Source: Lachnospiraceae bacterium (lineage in GTDB: Bacteria > Bacillota > Clostridia > Lachnospirales > Lachnospiraceae). Taken from it: DNA of 64,000 bases. The notes below the pieces were generated by a model. That model ran no database searches. It worked only from the letters and a program-made list of their open reading frames with translations, and was not told the DNA's origin. Positions 52,386-61,519 of the stretch are shown one piece after another. The translations under genes and the position numbers were made by a program. Position 1 is the first letter of the stretch, and every line of letters begins with the position of its first letter. The stretch covers positions 1 through 64,000 of the forward strand of contig CAJTCH010000025.1 of the NCBI GenBank assembly GCA_910574715.1, read 5' to 3'.

Positions 52386-53219
52386 ATGATAATTGTTTGG
52401 TTTGCAGCTAGCATCGTACTGGGCACATTAATTATTACTGCTATTAATAAAAAAAAGGATTCTGTATATATCAATGATATAAGCCAACAGAATCCGTTAG
52501 AAAATAAAAAAGTAGTATTTGTTGAAGATGTAAAGGATGAAGAGAATGCAGATGGTGAAAGAGGACATCTAGAAACTGTGGGAAATGTATCTTATAGACC
52601 TAGAATTTATGACAGGTATGTGAAGCGTCTTATAGATATTGTTCTTTCATTTATTGGACTTATTGTATTATCTCCGGTATATTTTTGTTTTGCAATTGCA
52701 ATCAGGATAGATGATCCGGGTCCTGTCTTATTTACACAGAAGAGGATTGGTAGGAATAAACAATATTTTAAACTACATAAGTTCAGAACAATGAAGATGT
52801 CCACACCGCATGATACGCCGACCCATATGTTGAATAATCCGAATCAATATATTACTAATGTAGGTAGCTTCGCACGTCGGCATAGTATTGATGAATTGCC
52901 TCAGATTTGGGATATATTTATTGGTAATATGTCTATAATAGGTCCAAGACCGGCATTATGGAATCAGGATGTATTGACTGCCGAAAGAGAAAAGTGGGGA
53001 GCTAATGACATTAAACCGGGACTTACCGGTTGGGCGCAAATTAATGGCAGAGATGAATTGGAAATTCCAGTGAAAGCAAAGCTTGATGGTGAGTATAGTG
53101 AAAAGTTAAAAGCAGGTGGATTTATGGCGTTTGCTTTTGATTGTAAATGTTTCATAGGTACAATATTTTCTGTGATGAAAGGCGAAGGGGTAGTAGAAGG
53201 CGGAACCGGAAAAAAATAA
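52386..53219 (+). CDS. undecaprenyl-phosphate sugar-1-phosphate transferase (PglC/WcaJ-type)
   Basis: This 277-residue protein has an N-terminal helix (~1-21), then the bacterial sugar transferase domain: KRLIDIVLSFIGLIVLSPVY (~79-98), KLHKFRTMK (~132) and SIDELPQIWDIFIGNMSIIGPRPA (~163-186) with the catalytic Asp-Glu. It transfers the first sugar phosphate from a UDP-sugar to undecaprenyl phosphate and so starts the repeat unit. The sugar is unknown. Confidence 0.9.
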   Translation: MIIVWFAASIVLGTLIITAINKKKDSVYINDISQQNPLENKKVVFVEDVKDEENADGERGHLETVGNVSYRPRIYDRYVKRLIDIVLSFIGLIVLSPVYFCFAIAIRIDDPGPVLFTQKRIGRNKQYFKLHKFRTMKMSTPHDTPTHMLNNPNQYITNVGSFARRHSIDELPQIWDIFIGNMSIIGPRPALWNQDVLTAEREKWGANDIKPGLTGWAQINGRDELEIPVKAKLDGEYSEKLKAGGFMAFAFDCKCFIGTIFSVMKGEGVVEGGTGKK

Positions 53220-53236
53220 TCAAGAGGAAAAGAAAA

Positions 53237-54127
53237 ATGAAAAAAGTACTTATCACAGGCGCTAATTCATATATAGGTGTGAGTTTTGAGAAGTACGCTA
53301 AAAAATATTATCCGCAAGAGATTTCAATTGATACTATTGATATGGTAGATGGCAGTTGGAAGAGTGAAGACTTTTCTGCATATGATGTGGTTTATCATGT
53401 GGCAGGTATTGCCCATACCGATGTAGGAAATGTATCGGAAAAAATTAAGTCTAAGTATTATGCAGTGAACACTGAACTTGCTATAAACACAGCGAAAAAG
53501 GCAAAAAAAGAGGGAGTAAGACAATTAATTTTTATGTCTTCAGCAATTGTGTATGGCGAATCTGCTCCCTATAGAAAGAAAAAGAGGATTACAAAGGATA
53601 CAGAAGCATCACCGGCAAACTTCTATGGAGATTCTAAGTGGCAGGCTGATAAAGGTATTAGAGAACTCGCGGATGATAGTTATATTGTCACGGTTCTCAG
53701 ACCACCTATAATATATGGAAAGGGAAGCAAGGGTAATTATCTCACATTGGTTAAGGTAGCAAAGAAGTTTCTTTTTTTTCCAGATATAAAAAATGAAAAA
53801 TCAATGCTGTACATTGAGAACCTCTGTGAATTTTTATGCCAGGTGATAGTTCGTACAGAAGGTGGAATATTTTGGCCTCAGAATGCGGAATACAGTAGGA
53901 CAAGTGAAATTGTTAAGCTTATCGCTGAAGTAAACGGTCATAAGATTACTATATCTAAAGCCTGGAATTGGATAGTGTGGCTTGCAAGCAAGTTACCGGG
54001 TAAGATAAGCTGCCTTGCCAATAAAGCTTTTGGGAATATGAGTTATGACCAATCGATGTCTACATATGATTTTAATTATCAAATTGTGAATCTGAAAGAA
54101 AGTATAAGAAGGACAGAAATGGAATGA
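53237..54127 (+). CDS. NAD-dependent sugar epimerase/dehydratase
   Basis: ATG 53237 (MKKVLITGANSYIG) follows AGAGGAAAA; the longer frame from 53147 runs into the previous gene. The 296-residue SDR has the Rossmann motif TGANSYIG (~7-14), Ser in MSSAIVYGES (~100) and the YGDSK catalytic pair (~126-130). It makes or modifies a nucleotide sugar, probably UDP-linked. It overlaps the next gene by 4 bases. Confidence 0.85.
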   Translation: MKKVLITGANSYIGVSFEKYAKKYYPQEISIDTIDMVDGSWKSEDFSAYDVVYHVAGIAHTDVGNVSEKIKSKYYAVNTELAINTAKKAKKEGVRQLIFMSSAIVYGESAPYRKKKRITKDTEASPANFYGDSKWQADKGIRELADDSYIVTVLRPPIIYGKGSKGNYLTLVKVAKKFLFFPDIKNEKSMLYIENLCEFLCQVIVRTEGGIFWPQNAEYSRTSEIVKLIAEVNGHKITISKAWNWIVWLASKLPGKISCLANKAFGNMSYDQSMSTYDFNYQIVNLKESIRRTEME

Positions 54128-55266
54128 AAAAAGCATTGCAGCTCGCATCAGTTGCATCCATGATTGATCAATTTAATATACCTAATATCAAATTACTCCG
54201 GTCTATTGGATATAAAGTTGATGTAGTTGCAGACTTTACGAATCCAGGAAATATATCTATAGAACGAGCTCGTGAGTTAATTAAACAATTGGAGTCAATG
54301 GATGTCCGCGTGATTGATATTGCGGTTCCAAGGTCATTGGATCCGAAGACAGTGATATCAGCATATAGGAGGGTTAGAGAACTAGTAACTACTGAGCATT
54401 ATAATTTGATTCATTGCCATAGCCCGATTGGAGGGGCAATAGTAAGGTTAGCGGCAAAGAATGAACGTAAGAAAGGGACGAAAGTAATTTATACTGCACA
54501 TGGATTTCATTTTTACAATGGTGCTCCTCTTAAGAATTGGATTTTGTTTTATCCTGTTGAGAAATGGCTAAGCAGGTATACAGATATACTTATAACTATA
54601 AATCAAGAAGATTATAAAAGGGCAAGTGGAAAATTTTATGCTAAAAAAATAATATATGTGCCAGGGATAGGCGTAGATACTGAAAAGTTTGGGTTACATG
54701 CTAACGGAAGTAATATTCGGAAAGAGTTGGGGATTAAATGTGATGATATAATGTTTCTTTCCGTTGGTGAATTCAATACTAATAAAAATCATGAAGTTGT
54801 GATTAGAGCAATGACTCAGTTAGAGCAGAAACTTTATTATATCATTGTGGGAAAAGGTAATAAAGAAAATGAATTGAAACAATTGATTATACAACTAAAG
54901 TTACAGGATAGGGTAAAGCTTGTAGGATTTCGAAACGACATTGCGGATATTTATAATGCGGCGGATGTTTTTATATTTCCATCATTCAGAGAAGGATTAT
55001 CTGTCTCCCTTATGGAGGCCATGGCGAGTGGTTTGCCAGTAGTATGTAGTAGGATTCGTGGTAATATTGATTTAATTGATGAAAAAGGAGGGATTTTTTT
55101 CAACCCTAGTAATGTTGAGAGCGTGGCAGATAGTATACATAAAATACTGAAATCTAATCTATTGGAACTCGGTAAACACAATTTTGAAAAGATTAAATCT
55201 TTTGACTTGAAAATTGTAGAAAAGTCTATTTCTGAGGCATATGGAGTAAGAGTATCTAAAAACTGA
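54124..55266 (+). CDS. glycosyltransferase family 4
   Basis: This 380-residue GT-B enzyme has an N-terminal acceptor domain with IHCHSPIGGA (~97) and YTAHGFHFY (~123). The C-terminal donor domain has SVGEFNTNKNHE (~212) and the EX7E motif in FREGLSVSLMEAMASGLPVV (~293-312). It adds a sugar to the lipid-linked repeat unit at the membrane inner face. It is coupled to the epimerase gene by ATGA. Confidence 0.9.
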   Translation: MKKALQLASVASMIDQFNIPNIKLLRSIGYKVDVVADFTNPGNISIERARELIKQLESMDVRVIDIAVPRSLDPKTVISAYRRVRELVTTEHYNLIHCHSPIGGAIVRLAAKNERKKGTKVIYTAHGFHFYNGAPLKNWILFYPVEKWLSRYTDILITINQEDYKRASGKFYAKKIIYVPGIGVDTEKFGLHANGSNIRKELGIKCDDIMFLSVGEFNTNKNHEVVIRAMTQLEQKLYYIIVGKGNKENELKQLIIQLKLQDRVKLVGFRNDIADIYNAADVFIFPSFREGLSVSLMEAMASGLPVVCSRIRGNIDLIDEKGGIFFNPSNVESVADSIHKILKSNLLELGKHNFEKIKSFDLKIVEKSISEAYGVRVSKN

Positions 55267-55310
55267 GAGTCAGATTTAAAGAATCTTTGATAGAAAAGGA
55301 AGGCGAAGTT

Positions 55311-56231
55311 GTGACTGATATAAAAGATATATGTTATATCCGTGCAAAATTAAAAAATGATTATGTGGTAAATGGGAGAGAAAAAAAGGGGTATAAAAAT
55401 TTTATCCCTTATAAAGATTACAATCTTTTCATGCGTGTGCTTCGTGAAATTTGGTTTAAATTAGGATTTACCCAAACTATTTGGTTCAATCCAGAAATTA
55501 AAAAAATTGCAAACAAAAATATCATTATTAATGATCCGCTCGTAACGGGGAATTTTATTAATTATGTTGTAAATTGTCATTCAGATAAAAATGTGTTCTT
55601 AGTATATGAAAACAGAGTTTCTGCAACTATAAATCCTGATAGTGTAATTGATCCATCAGTAATAAAAGTGACTTATGATAAAACTGATAGTGAGATATAT
55701 AATATGCACTATTTACCAGGAGGATACCAGGATATATATAAGATTTCGGAAATTAAAGAAGACAAATACGATATCGTGTTTGTGGGAAGAGACAAGGGGC
55801 GTGGAGACAAGATATTAGAGATAGAAAAGCAATTTAATGAATTGGGATTAAGAACATATTTCCACATATGCGGGGATCGTTGGTTAATAAATAGACATAA
55901 ATGTTATTATAAGCCTGTTTTAGAATATTCGACATATTTGAAACTGATTTCTGGCACCAAAGCAATTCTGAATATAATGCCGGAAGGACAGCAAGCCCTT
56001 ACAATGAGAGATTTTGAAGTTGTATTTAATGGAATTAAGGGAATTACTAATAATAAGTGGATTAAGGATTTTAATTTATATGATCCCACAAGATTTTTTA
56101 TATTGGGAGAAGATAACATTGAAGATTTGCCTCAGTTTATTTTTTCTCCATTTAAGTGTATTGAAGAAGAAGAGTTGGAACCTTATACTGAGGATTTTTA
56201 TTTGAATCAGTTATTAAATCTGTCGATTTAG
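55311..56231 (+). CDS. putative glycosyltransferase (GT-B/CgeB-like)
   Basis: GTG 55311 follows AAGGAAGG at good spacing. The 306-residue protein looks like a GT-B fold: a nucleotide-binding strand KYDIVFVGRDKGRGDKI (~145) and a C-terminal motif with NIMPEGQQALTMRDFEV (~221). Its lone-helix-poor composition differs from GT4. The sugar added is unknown. The gene is very AT-rich, like the genes around it. Confidence 0.6.
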   Translation: MTDIKDICYIRAKLKNDYVVNGREKKGYKNFIPYKDYNLFMRVLREIWFKLGFTQTIWFNPEIKKIANKNIIINDPLVTGNFINYVVNCHSDKNVFLVYENRVSATINPDSVIDPSVIKVTYDKTDSEIYNMHYLPGGYQDIYKISEIKEDKYDIVFVGRDKGRGDKILEIEKQFNELGLRTYFHICGDRWLINRHKCYYKPVLEYSTYLKLISGTKAILNIMPEGQQALTMRDFEVVFNGIKGITNNKWIKDFNLYDPTRFFILGEDNIEDLPQFIFSPFKCIEEEELEPYTEDFYLNQLLNLSI

Positions 56232-56324
56232 TAGAGAGAATTGACAAATGATTTGTAGAATACCTAAAAGTTGAATGGAATACCGAAGACTTTTTGATTT
56301 ATCAGGGCTGGGGAGATTTATATA

Positions 56325-57443
56325 ATGATTAAGGTGGTAATGTTCTTGCTTTGTGAACTTTTTCTTTGTACATTAGGAATATTCACAAAAAAATCTAAGG
56401 TAGTATTCAGTGTGATAGCTGTTTTTATGTGGTTTTATATTGCTTTTACATTTGATTCAGCAGATATTTCAAATTATAGATATGCATACGATAATAATAT
56501 ATATTTGGGAAAAGATCCTTTGTTCTATTCCATACAAGGTATATTTATAAATCTTGGATTTAGTTTTAATGCATTTAAACTAGTTATAGGAACATTAATT
56601 ACGCTAATTTTCTTTGTTACAATAGGTAAATACAAAGAGTGTATATCTGCATTAGCAGCAATTTGTATGTTTATTCCGTGTGGTAGTTTTGCATCTCAGA
56701 TAAGATCAGGAATAGCAGGTATTATTGTGCTGTTTGCTATTTCAATTCTTGCAAGTGATAAGAAATTAAAAGTCTTCAAATATTTGTTTTGGATTGGAGT
56801 AGCATCTTTTATCCATCAGATTGCATTAGTTTATATTGTATTGTTAGTACCATATATCTTTAAGAGAAAAAAAACATATATTCAACTTGTAAGGAAAGTT
56901 GCAATTATATTATGTGGGATTCTTATTGTTGAACCGACATTGATAAGTGTTGTTAGCAATTTCTTAAGTAAATTTAGTAATGTTAATATTCAAATTTTGG
57001 CATATAGACTAAGTCAGATGTTTTCGGGAGAATATAAAGCTACAGCAATTGGGTTTACATTTAATGCTATACATCATTTTGTTGTGTTCTTTGGAGCAGA
57101 ATATTCTCAAAGAAAAGAAATTCAACTGTTGAATGCATACTTAACAGACAAAGAGAAAAACAAAATAATGATTGAAAGGGTATTCAACAACACATTACTA
57201 TTGCTAATCCCATTTTACTTTGTATCTTTTCATTTTGTACGGGCATTTTACTATGTTGCTCCTTTTATTTATGCAATCATGTTAAAATCGGTTTTTAGAG
57301 TCAGAAATTGTACTGGCAGAGAAGCGTACGGAAGGATTAGAATGATTATTGTACTTGCGGTAACTCTGTTTGTATCTGTTTGGGGTATTATTCAAGAACC
57401 GAAGGATTTTCTAAGATTGATAGACGGGATGTTTGTTTTTTAA
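56325..57443 (+). CDS. polysaccharide polymerase (EpsG/Wzy-like)
   Basis: This 372-residue membrane protein has about ten predicted helices. The early loop with FDSADISNYRYAYDNN (~42-57) is typical of the EpsG family. Wzy proteins join flipped repeat units at the outer face of the membrane. It sits beside the flippase, as expected. Wzy proteins are diverse, so specificity cannot be told. Confidence 0.8.
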   Translation: MIKVVMFLLCELFLCTLGIFTKKSKVVFSVIAVFMWFYIAFTFDSADISNYRYAYDNNIYLGKDPLFYSIQGIFINLGFSFNAFKLVIGTLITLIFFVTIGKYKECISALAAICMFIPCGSFASQIRSGIAGIIVLFAISILASDKKLKVFKYLFWIGVASFIHQIALVYIVLLVPYIFKRKKTYIQLVRKVAIILCGILIVEPTLISVVSNFLSKFSNVNIQILAYRLSQMFSGEYKATAIGFTFNAIHHFVVFFGAEYSQRKEIQLLNAYLTDKEKNKIMIERVFNNTLLLLIPFYFVSFHFVRAFYYVAPFIYAIMLKSVFRVRNCTGREAYGRIRMIIVLAVTLFVSVWGIIQEPKDFLRLIDGMFVF

Positions 57444-57469
57444 AATAAATAAGGGTGTACATAGACAAT

Positions 57470-58933
57470 ATGAATTCAGTATCAAAAAAACAATTTTCTA
57501 ATGGTGTAAAATGGAAAACAATTAACCTTGTACTATCAAAAGGTCTTAGTTTTATTGCATCAATTATAATAGCACGTTTAATCGAACCTGAGCATTATGG
57601 ATATATGGCTATTTGGTCTGTAATCTTGTCATTTTGTGATGTGATTGTTATAGGTGGTTTAGATACTGTACTTGTTCAAAAAGAAAAGTTACAAGATGAA
57701 GAATGGAAAACAGGATTTACGTTCTCGTTATATAAAGCAATTGTCATTTCATTGATTATAATAGGTATAGCTCCTTATATAGCTGAATTTTACAATATTC
57801 CGGAGTTGAATTTGCTGATTAAAATCTCATGCATTGATTTGATAGCTCAGCCATTTATTTTTACGGGAGTTGCTAAATGCTCTAGAAAATTAGATTTTAA
57901 AAAAATCTTTTTTTCAGATTTTGTTGCAACATGTTTCGGCGCGATCGTCTCTCTCATATGTATATATGGTAAAAAGAATGTTCTAGTGTTGATTTTAAAT
58001 AATATGGTTCATCAAGCTATATACGGGTTGTTACTGATTATCCTACAACGCGATAAAATAGGAATAGGGATTAAAAAGTCGTCTCTCAAATCAATTTATT
58101 TTGATGGTGTAAAGGCTATGAGTAATGGTGTGCTAGATTTATTTACTTCTTCTATTAATAACCTATATATGGGAAAAAAATGGACACCGATTGAGGTGGG
58201 ATATAATAATAGAGCACAGAGTTTAGTTCAAATATTGGGCGTAGAGACCTATAATGTAATCAGCAATATCCTTTTGCCTACATTCTCATCATATCAATCA
58301 CAGAAAGACAAGCTTAAGGGTATTACAAGGATAATGGTTTCGTTATCCACGTATATTATGTTTCCATTAATGTTTGGGACAGCTGTTTGTGCGAAAAATA
58401 TCATATTATTTCTGTTTACAGAAAAATGGATACAAGCGGTTCCGTTTTTACAGATTGCATGTATTTATTATGCGTTCAATCCTTTAAGGCAGCTTTGTAT
58501 GAATTTGAATTATTCATATGGCGGATATAAAAATAATAATATTATTGAAATCATAAGATTTATCCTTACAGTTACAGTTATTGTTGTATTTCAAGTATTC
58601 GATTTTAAAAGTTTCAATATTTTAGTTTTGTGTGGAGCTATAACAACTGTTATAATTGCTATTATATATATTTATTCTGTTGTAAAAATCATCAACTACA
58701 GCTTATTAGAAATTATTGAGGATATTATTCCCAATCTAATTATGACTGTGATAACATTATTACCGTTATACTATATAAGTTACAGGTTTGGTTATGGAAT
58801 TGTAGTAACTTTTGCTCAGGTTTTGTTAGCTGTGGTAATATATATATTCCTTTCATTTATAAGTAAGAACAAGATATTTGTATATTTAATAATCAGTTTC
58901 GAGGAGATCATTAAGAAGAAATGGACAAAATAA
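57470..58933 (+). CDS. polysaccharide flippase (Wzx, MOP superfamily)
   Basis: ATG 57470 (MNSVSKKQFSNGVKWK) is more likely than 57455. The 487-residue protein has ~12-14 predicted helices and the Polysacc_synt motif IIARLIEPEHYGYMA (~38). It flips lipid-linked repeat units across the membrane. It overlaps the next gene by 13 bases. Confidence 0.9.
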   Translation: MNSVSKKQFSNGVKWKTINLVLSKGLSFIASIIIARLIEPEHYGYMAIWSVILSFCDVIVIGGLDTVLVQKEKLQDEEWKTGFTFSLYKAIVISLIIIGIAPYIAEFYNIPELNLLIKISCIDLIAQPFIFTGVAKCSRKLDFKKIFFSDFVATCFGAIVSLICIYGKKNVLVLILNNMVHQAIYGLLLIILQRDKIGIGIKKSSLKSIYFDGVKAMSNGVLDLFTSSINNLYMGKKWTPIEVGYNNRAQSLVQILGVETYNVISNILLPTFSSYQSQKDKLKGITRIMVSLSTYIMFPLMFGTAVCAKNIILFLFTEKWIQAVPFLQIACIYYAFNPLRQLCMNLNYSYGGYKNNNIIEIIRFILTVTVIVVFQVFDFKSFNILVLCGAITTVIIAIIYIYSVVKIINYSLLEIIEDIIPNLIMTVITLLPLYYISYRFGYGIVVTFAQVLLAVVIYIFLSFISKNKIFVYLIISFEEIIKKKWTK

Positions 58934-60117
58934 AAATTTTAATTGAATGTGAAACATATGTCCAAACTGCAATAGAAACATATGATGCATTCAAAGCATT
59001 TGAAAAATTTGGAGAAATAGAAATAAAAATAAAACTAACATCTAAAGTCAACAAATCTGATATCATGTGGTGTGATATTCTATATTCTATTAGAAGCGAA
59101 AATCTTCTATCAACATATTTTGCAAAAATGTGTAAAAAAAACGGGAGATTACATATAGTACTGCTCGATGATTATTTGTTTAAACAAGAGCGAAAAGATT
59201 TTTTTATGAGGCAACGTCAAAAGGAATTGGGAAAAATTTTAAATATTACAGATGTTCTTTTTTCTCCAAGTCAAATTCTTATAGATAGAATAAAGAAAGA
59301 TTATAAAGTTACAAAAACGGTACAAGCTGATACTGCTGTTGAGAGTGTCAATATTAAAAAGACGCAAATATTATTTAATAAAGATGTCAAGAGAATCGTT
59401 TATTACTCGAACGATGGATCAAATAACTATTTTAAAATGGTAATGATGCCGATTCTGGATAAAATTGTCAATCAACAGGATTTTAAACTTGAAATTCATT
59501 GTATTGGTATGCAGAAAATAGATAGTATTGATGAAGAACGGTTGAATATCAAATATGTTCCTCATTTAAGCTTAAAAGATTTTAGAACTTATTTGGAAAC
59601 GAGTGGATTTTGTATTGGATTAGCTCCTCTTGTGAGAAATGATGGGTTTTCGGAGTATAAGTATTTTAACAAATTTATTGAATTTTCCATGGCGGGTATA
59701 CCAGGAATATACTCAAATGCTTATCCATACATAAGTATAATTGAAGATGGGGAAAACGGTATCCTATGTGATAATGAGAAAGATTGGATTGAAAATATAT
59801 TACTGTTGTTAGAGAAACCTAATTTGGCTGTAAAGATTGCGAATAAAGCACAAGAACAATTAAAAACAGAGTTTTCTATTGAAGAGATTTACAAGAGTAT
59901 AAAAAAACAACTGCCAGAATTTGTTTCGTATCGAGCACCTCAAAAAGTTATACGAAACTTTAAAGTATGTAAATTTAAGTATTATGTGTTTTGCTTTTTT
60001 GAAAAAATCAATTCTGTATATCGTGTAATTAAAAAAAAGGGAATTAAAGGTTTGGTTTCGAGGACACGCCAGTATTTTATATTAAAGAACCAAACTCAAC
60101 GTAAAAATTGGGTATAA
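58921..60117 (+). CDS. glycosyltransferase, GT-B type
   Basis: This 398-residue enzyme has an N-terminal domain with ILIECETYVQTAIETYDAF and a C-terminal Rossmann domain with RIVYYSNDGSNNYF (~159), a FIEFSMAGIPGIYS (~257) and EDGENGILCDNEKDW (~277) signature. It has a basic C-terminal tail. The sugar is unknown. Confidence 0.75.
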   Translation: MDKIKILIECETYVQTAIETYDAFKAFEKFGEIEIKIKLTSKVNKSDIMWCDILYSIRSENLLSTYFAKMCKKNGRLHIVLLDDYLFKQERKDFFMRQRQKELGKILNITDVLFSPSQILIDRIKKDYKVTKTVQADTAVESVNIKKTQILFNKDVKRIVYYSNDGSNNYFKMVMMPILDKIVNQQDFKLEIHCIGMQKIDSIDEERLNIKYVPHLSLKDFRTYLETSGFCIGLAPLVRNDGFSEYKYFNKFIEFSMAGIPGIYSNAYPYISIIEDGENGILCDNEKDWIENILLLLEKPNLAVKIANKAQEQLKTEFSIEEIYKSIKKQLPEFVSYRAPQKVIRNFKVCKFKYYVFCFFEKINSVYRVIKKKGIKGLVSRTRQYFILKNQTQRKNWV

Positions 60118-60186
60118 AAAATAGAACCAATTTTAGAGTCGACATATTGAAAGGAATAATGCTCGCATAAAAAGGATAAGTTGACC

Positions 60187-61284
60187 ATGGATGAAAACAA
60201 GATAGGAAAAGCAATTTCCTACCTACGAAAGCGGGCAGGCTATACTCAGAAGGATTTAGCAGATCGTATTGGTATCAGTGACAAGGCGGTCTCAAAATGG
60301 GAGAGGGGGATAGGCTTGCCGGATGTAGGATATTTAAGAAAACTTTCTATATTACTTGATACCGATACCGACAGTCTACTCGCCGGGGACGTGGTGCATC
60401 ATGATGGTTCCTGGTCAGGTATAATCATTTTGGATGAAAATAGCTATGATATCGGTGCTGGGACGGTGATTTACGACAAGCCTCTGATCTATTATCTGAT
60501 TAGTTATTTTTTGCTTGTTGGTATAAGGGATATCGTTGTCTCATGTACAAAAAAGGATGCTGAGTATATTGATCGGACGTTGGGTAAGGGCGGTGATTAT
60601 GGAATAAGAATAGATACGGTTACCGGAGGATTGAGGGATATAACTGCCAATAAGGCGTTTAATCATATATGCTTAAAAGAATCCAGTACAGACGGAAGAA
60701 ATATCATGATGGTTTATGGGCGATGCCTATTGTATGGAGTCGATCAGACAAGGTTTTTTCAGAAGGCAATGATGAATCGTGATAGGTTCACTATGTTGGT
60801 TTTGCCGAAGAAGATGAGTCATCAATCTTCCCGGATTGTAATGGATCAGAATAAAAAGGTAATCAATTCAAATGCGGATGAGCCATTGAAAACTCAGTAT
60901 GATTTTTCAGATATTCCGATACTTTTCTTTCCAGAAAGTCTTCTGCCGACCATTGCAGGAGAAAAGGATATATCAACATTCATAGCCCGGTATGCAAATG
61001 ATCATGAGCTATATGTACATATGCTTGATCGCGGGTTTGTGGAGATAGAAGTGGATGACTGGAATAATGTCCAAGAGGCTTCTGTCTTTATGAAGATCGT
61101 TCAAGATAAATGCGGGATGAACGTATATTGTATAGAAGAGGTGGCTTGGCGGCGGGGAATGATCGGTTTAGAGCAATTAAAAGTGTTAGGTCTTAAGTAT
61201 GCCGGAACAGAATATGGTGATTACATACTTAGCCTACACGATAATTTGAGTGAGAAGTCTATTACGGAATTAGGACTGAAGTAA
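60187..61284 (+). CDS. XRE helix-turn-helix fused to RmlA-like nucleotidyltransferase domain
   Basis: This 365-residue fusion starts at ATG 60187 (MDENKIGKAISYLRKRAGYTQKDLADRIGI...). Residues 1-65 form an XRE (HTH_3) domain with SDKAVSKWERG (~32-42). Residues ~75-310 resemble a sugar-nucleotide pyrophosphorylase fold (IIILDENSYDIG; TVIYDKPLIYYLISYFLL; VYGRCLLYG). The usual GxGTRLxPxT loop is replaced by a sequence without the Arg and Lys, so it may sense rather than make a sugar nucleotide. It follows the transferases and precedes a terminator. Confidence 0.75.
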   Translation: MDENKIGKAISYLRKRAGYTQKDLADRIGISDKAVSKWERGIGLPDVGYLRKLSILLDTDTDSLLAGDVVHHDGSWSGIIILDENSYDIGAGTVIYDKPLIYYLISYFLLVGIRDIVVSCTKKDAEYIDRTLGKGGDYGIRIDTVTGGLRDITANKAFNHICLKESSTDGRNIMMVYGRCLLYGVDQTRFFQKAMMNRDRFTMLVLPKKMSHQSSRIVMDQNKKVINSNADEPLKTQYDFSDIPILFFPESLLPTIAGEKDISTFIARYANDHELYVHMLDRGFVEIEVDDWNNVQEASVFMKIVQDKCGMNVYCIEEVAWRRGMIGLEQLKVLGLKYAGTEYGDYILSLHDNLSEKSITELGLK

Positions 61285-61437
61285 ACGGAGAGTAGAGTTT
61301 GAAAAACGGATTATTCATTTAACAGGTAAAACGAATTAGATAGATGGTGCAGAACTCTTTATTTTAGGATTTGATGTAGCATTTTAGGTAAACGGATAGT
61401 CGGTTGGTTATTGTTTAATATAGATTTAGAATATAAG

Positions 61438-61463
61438 CGGTATGGTGAATCCATACCGTTTTT
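61438..61463 (+). terminator. terminator inside the capsule cluster
   Basis: CGGTATGG (61438-61445) and CCATACCG (61451-61458), loop TGAAT, then TTTTT. It splits the cluster in two unless the LoaP-type protein reads through it. Confidence 0.85.
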
Positions 61464-61519
61464 AGAAGATTAAAACGTAGTCATTATCAGACCATGGGTC
61501 TAGAAAAGGAGAAAAGATT

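Noticed and set aside
53147..53236. 30-residue N-terminal extension of the epimerase
   Set aside because: It overlaps the sugar transferase gene and is only Arg/Lys-rich out-of-frame sequence. ATG 53237 starts the Rossmann motif.
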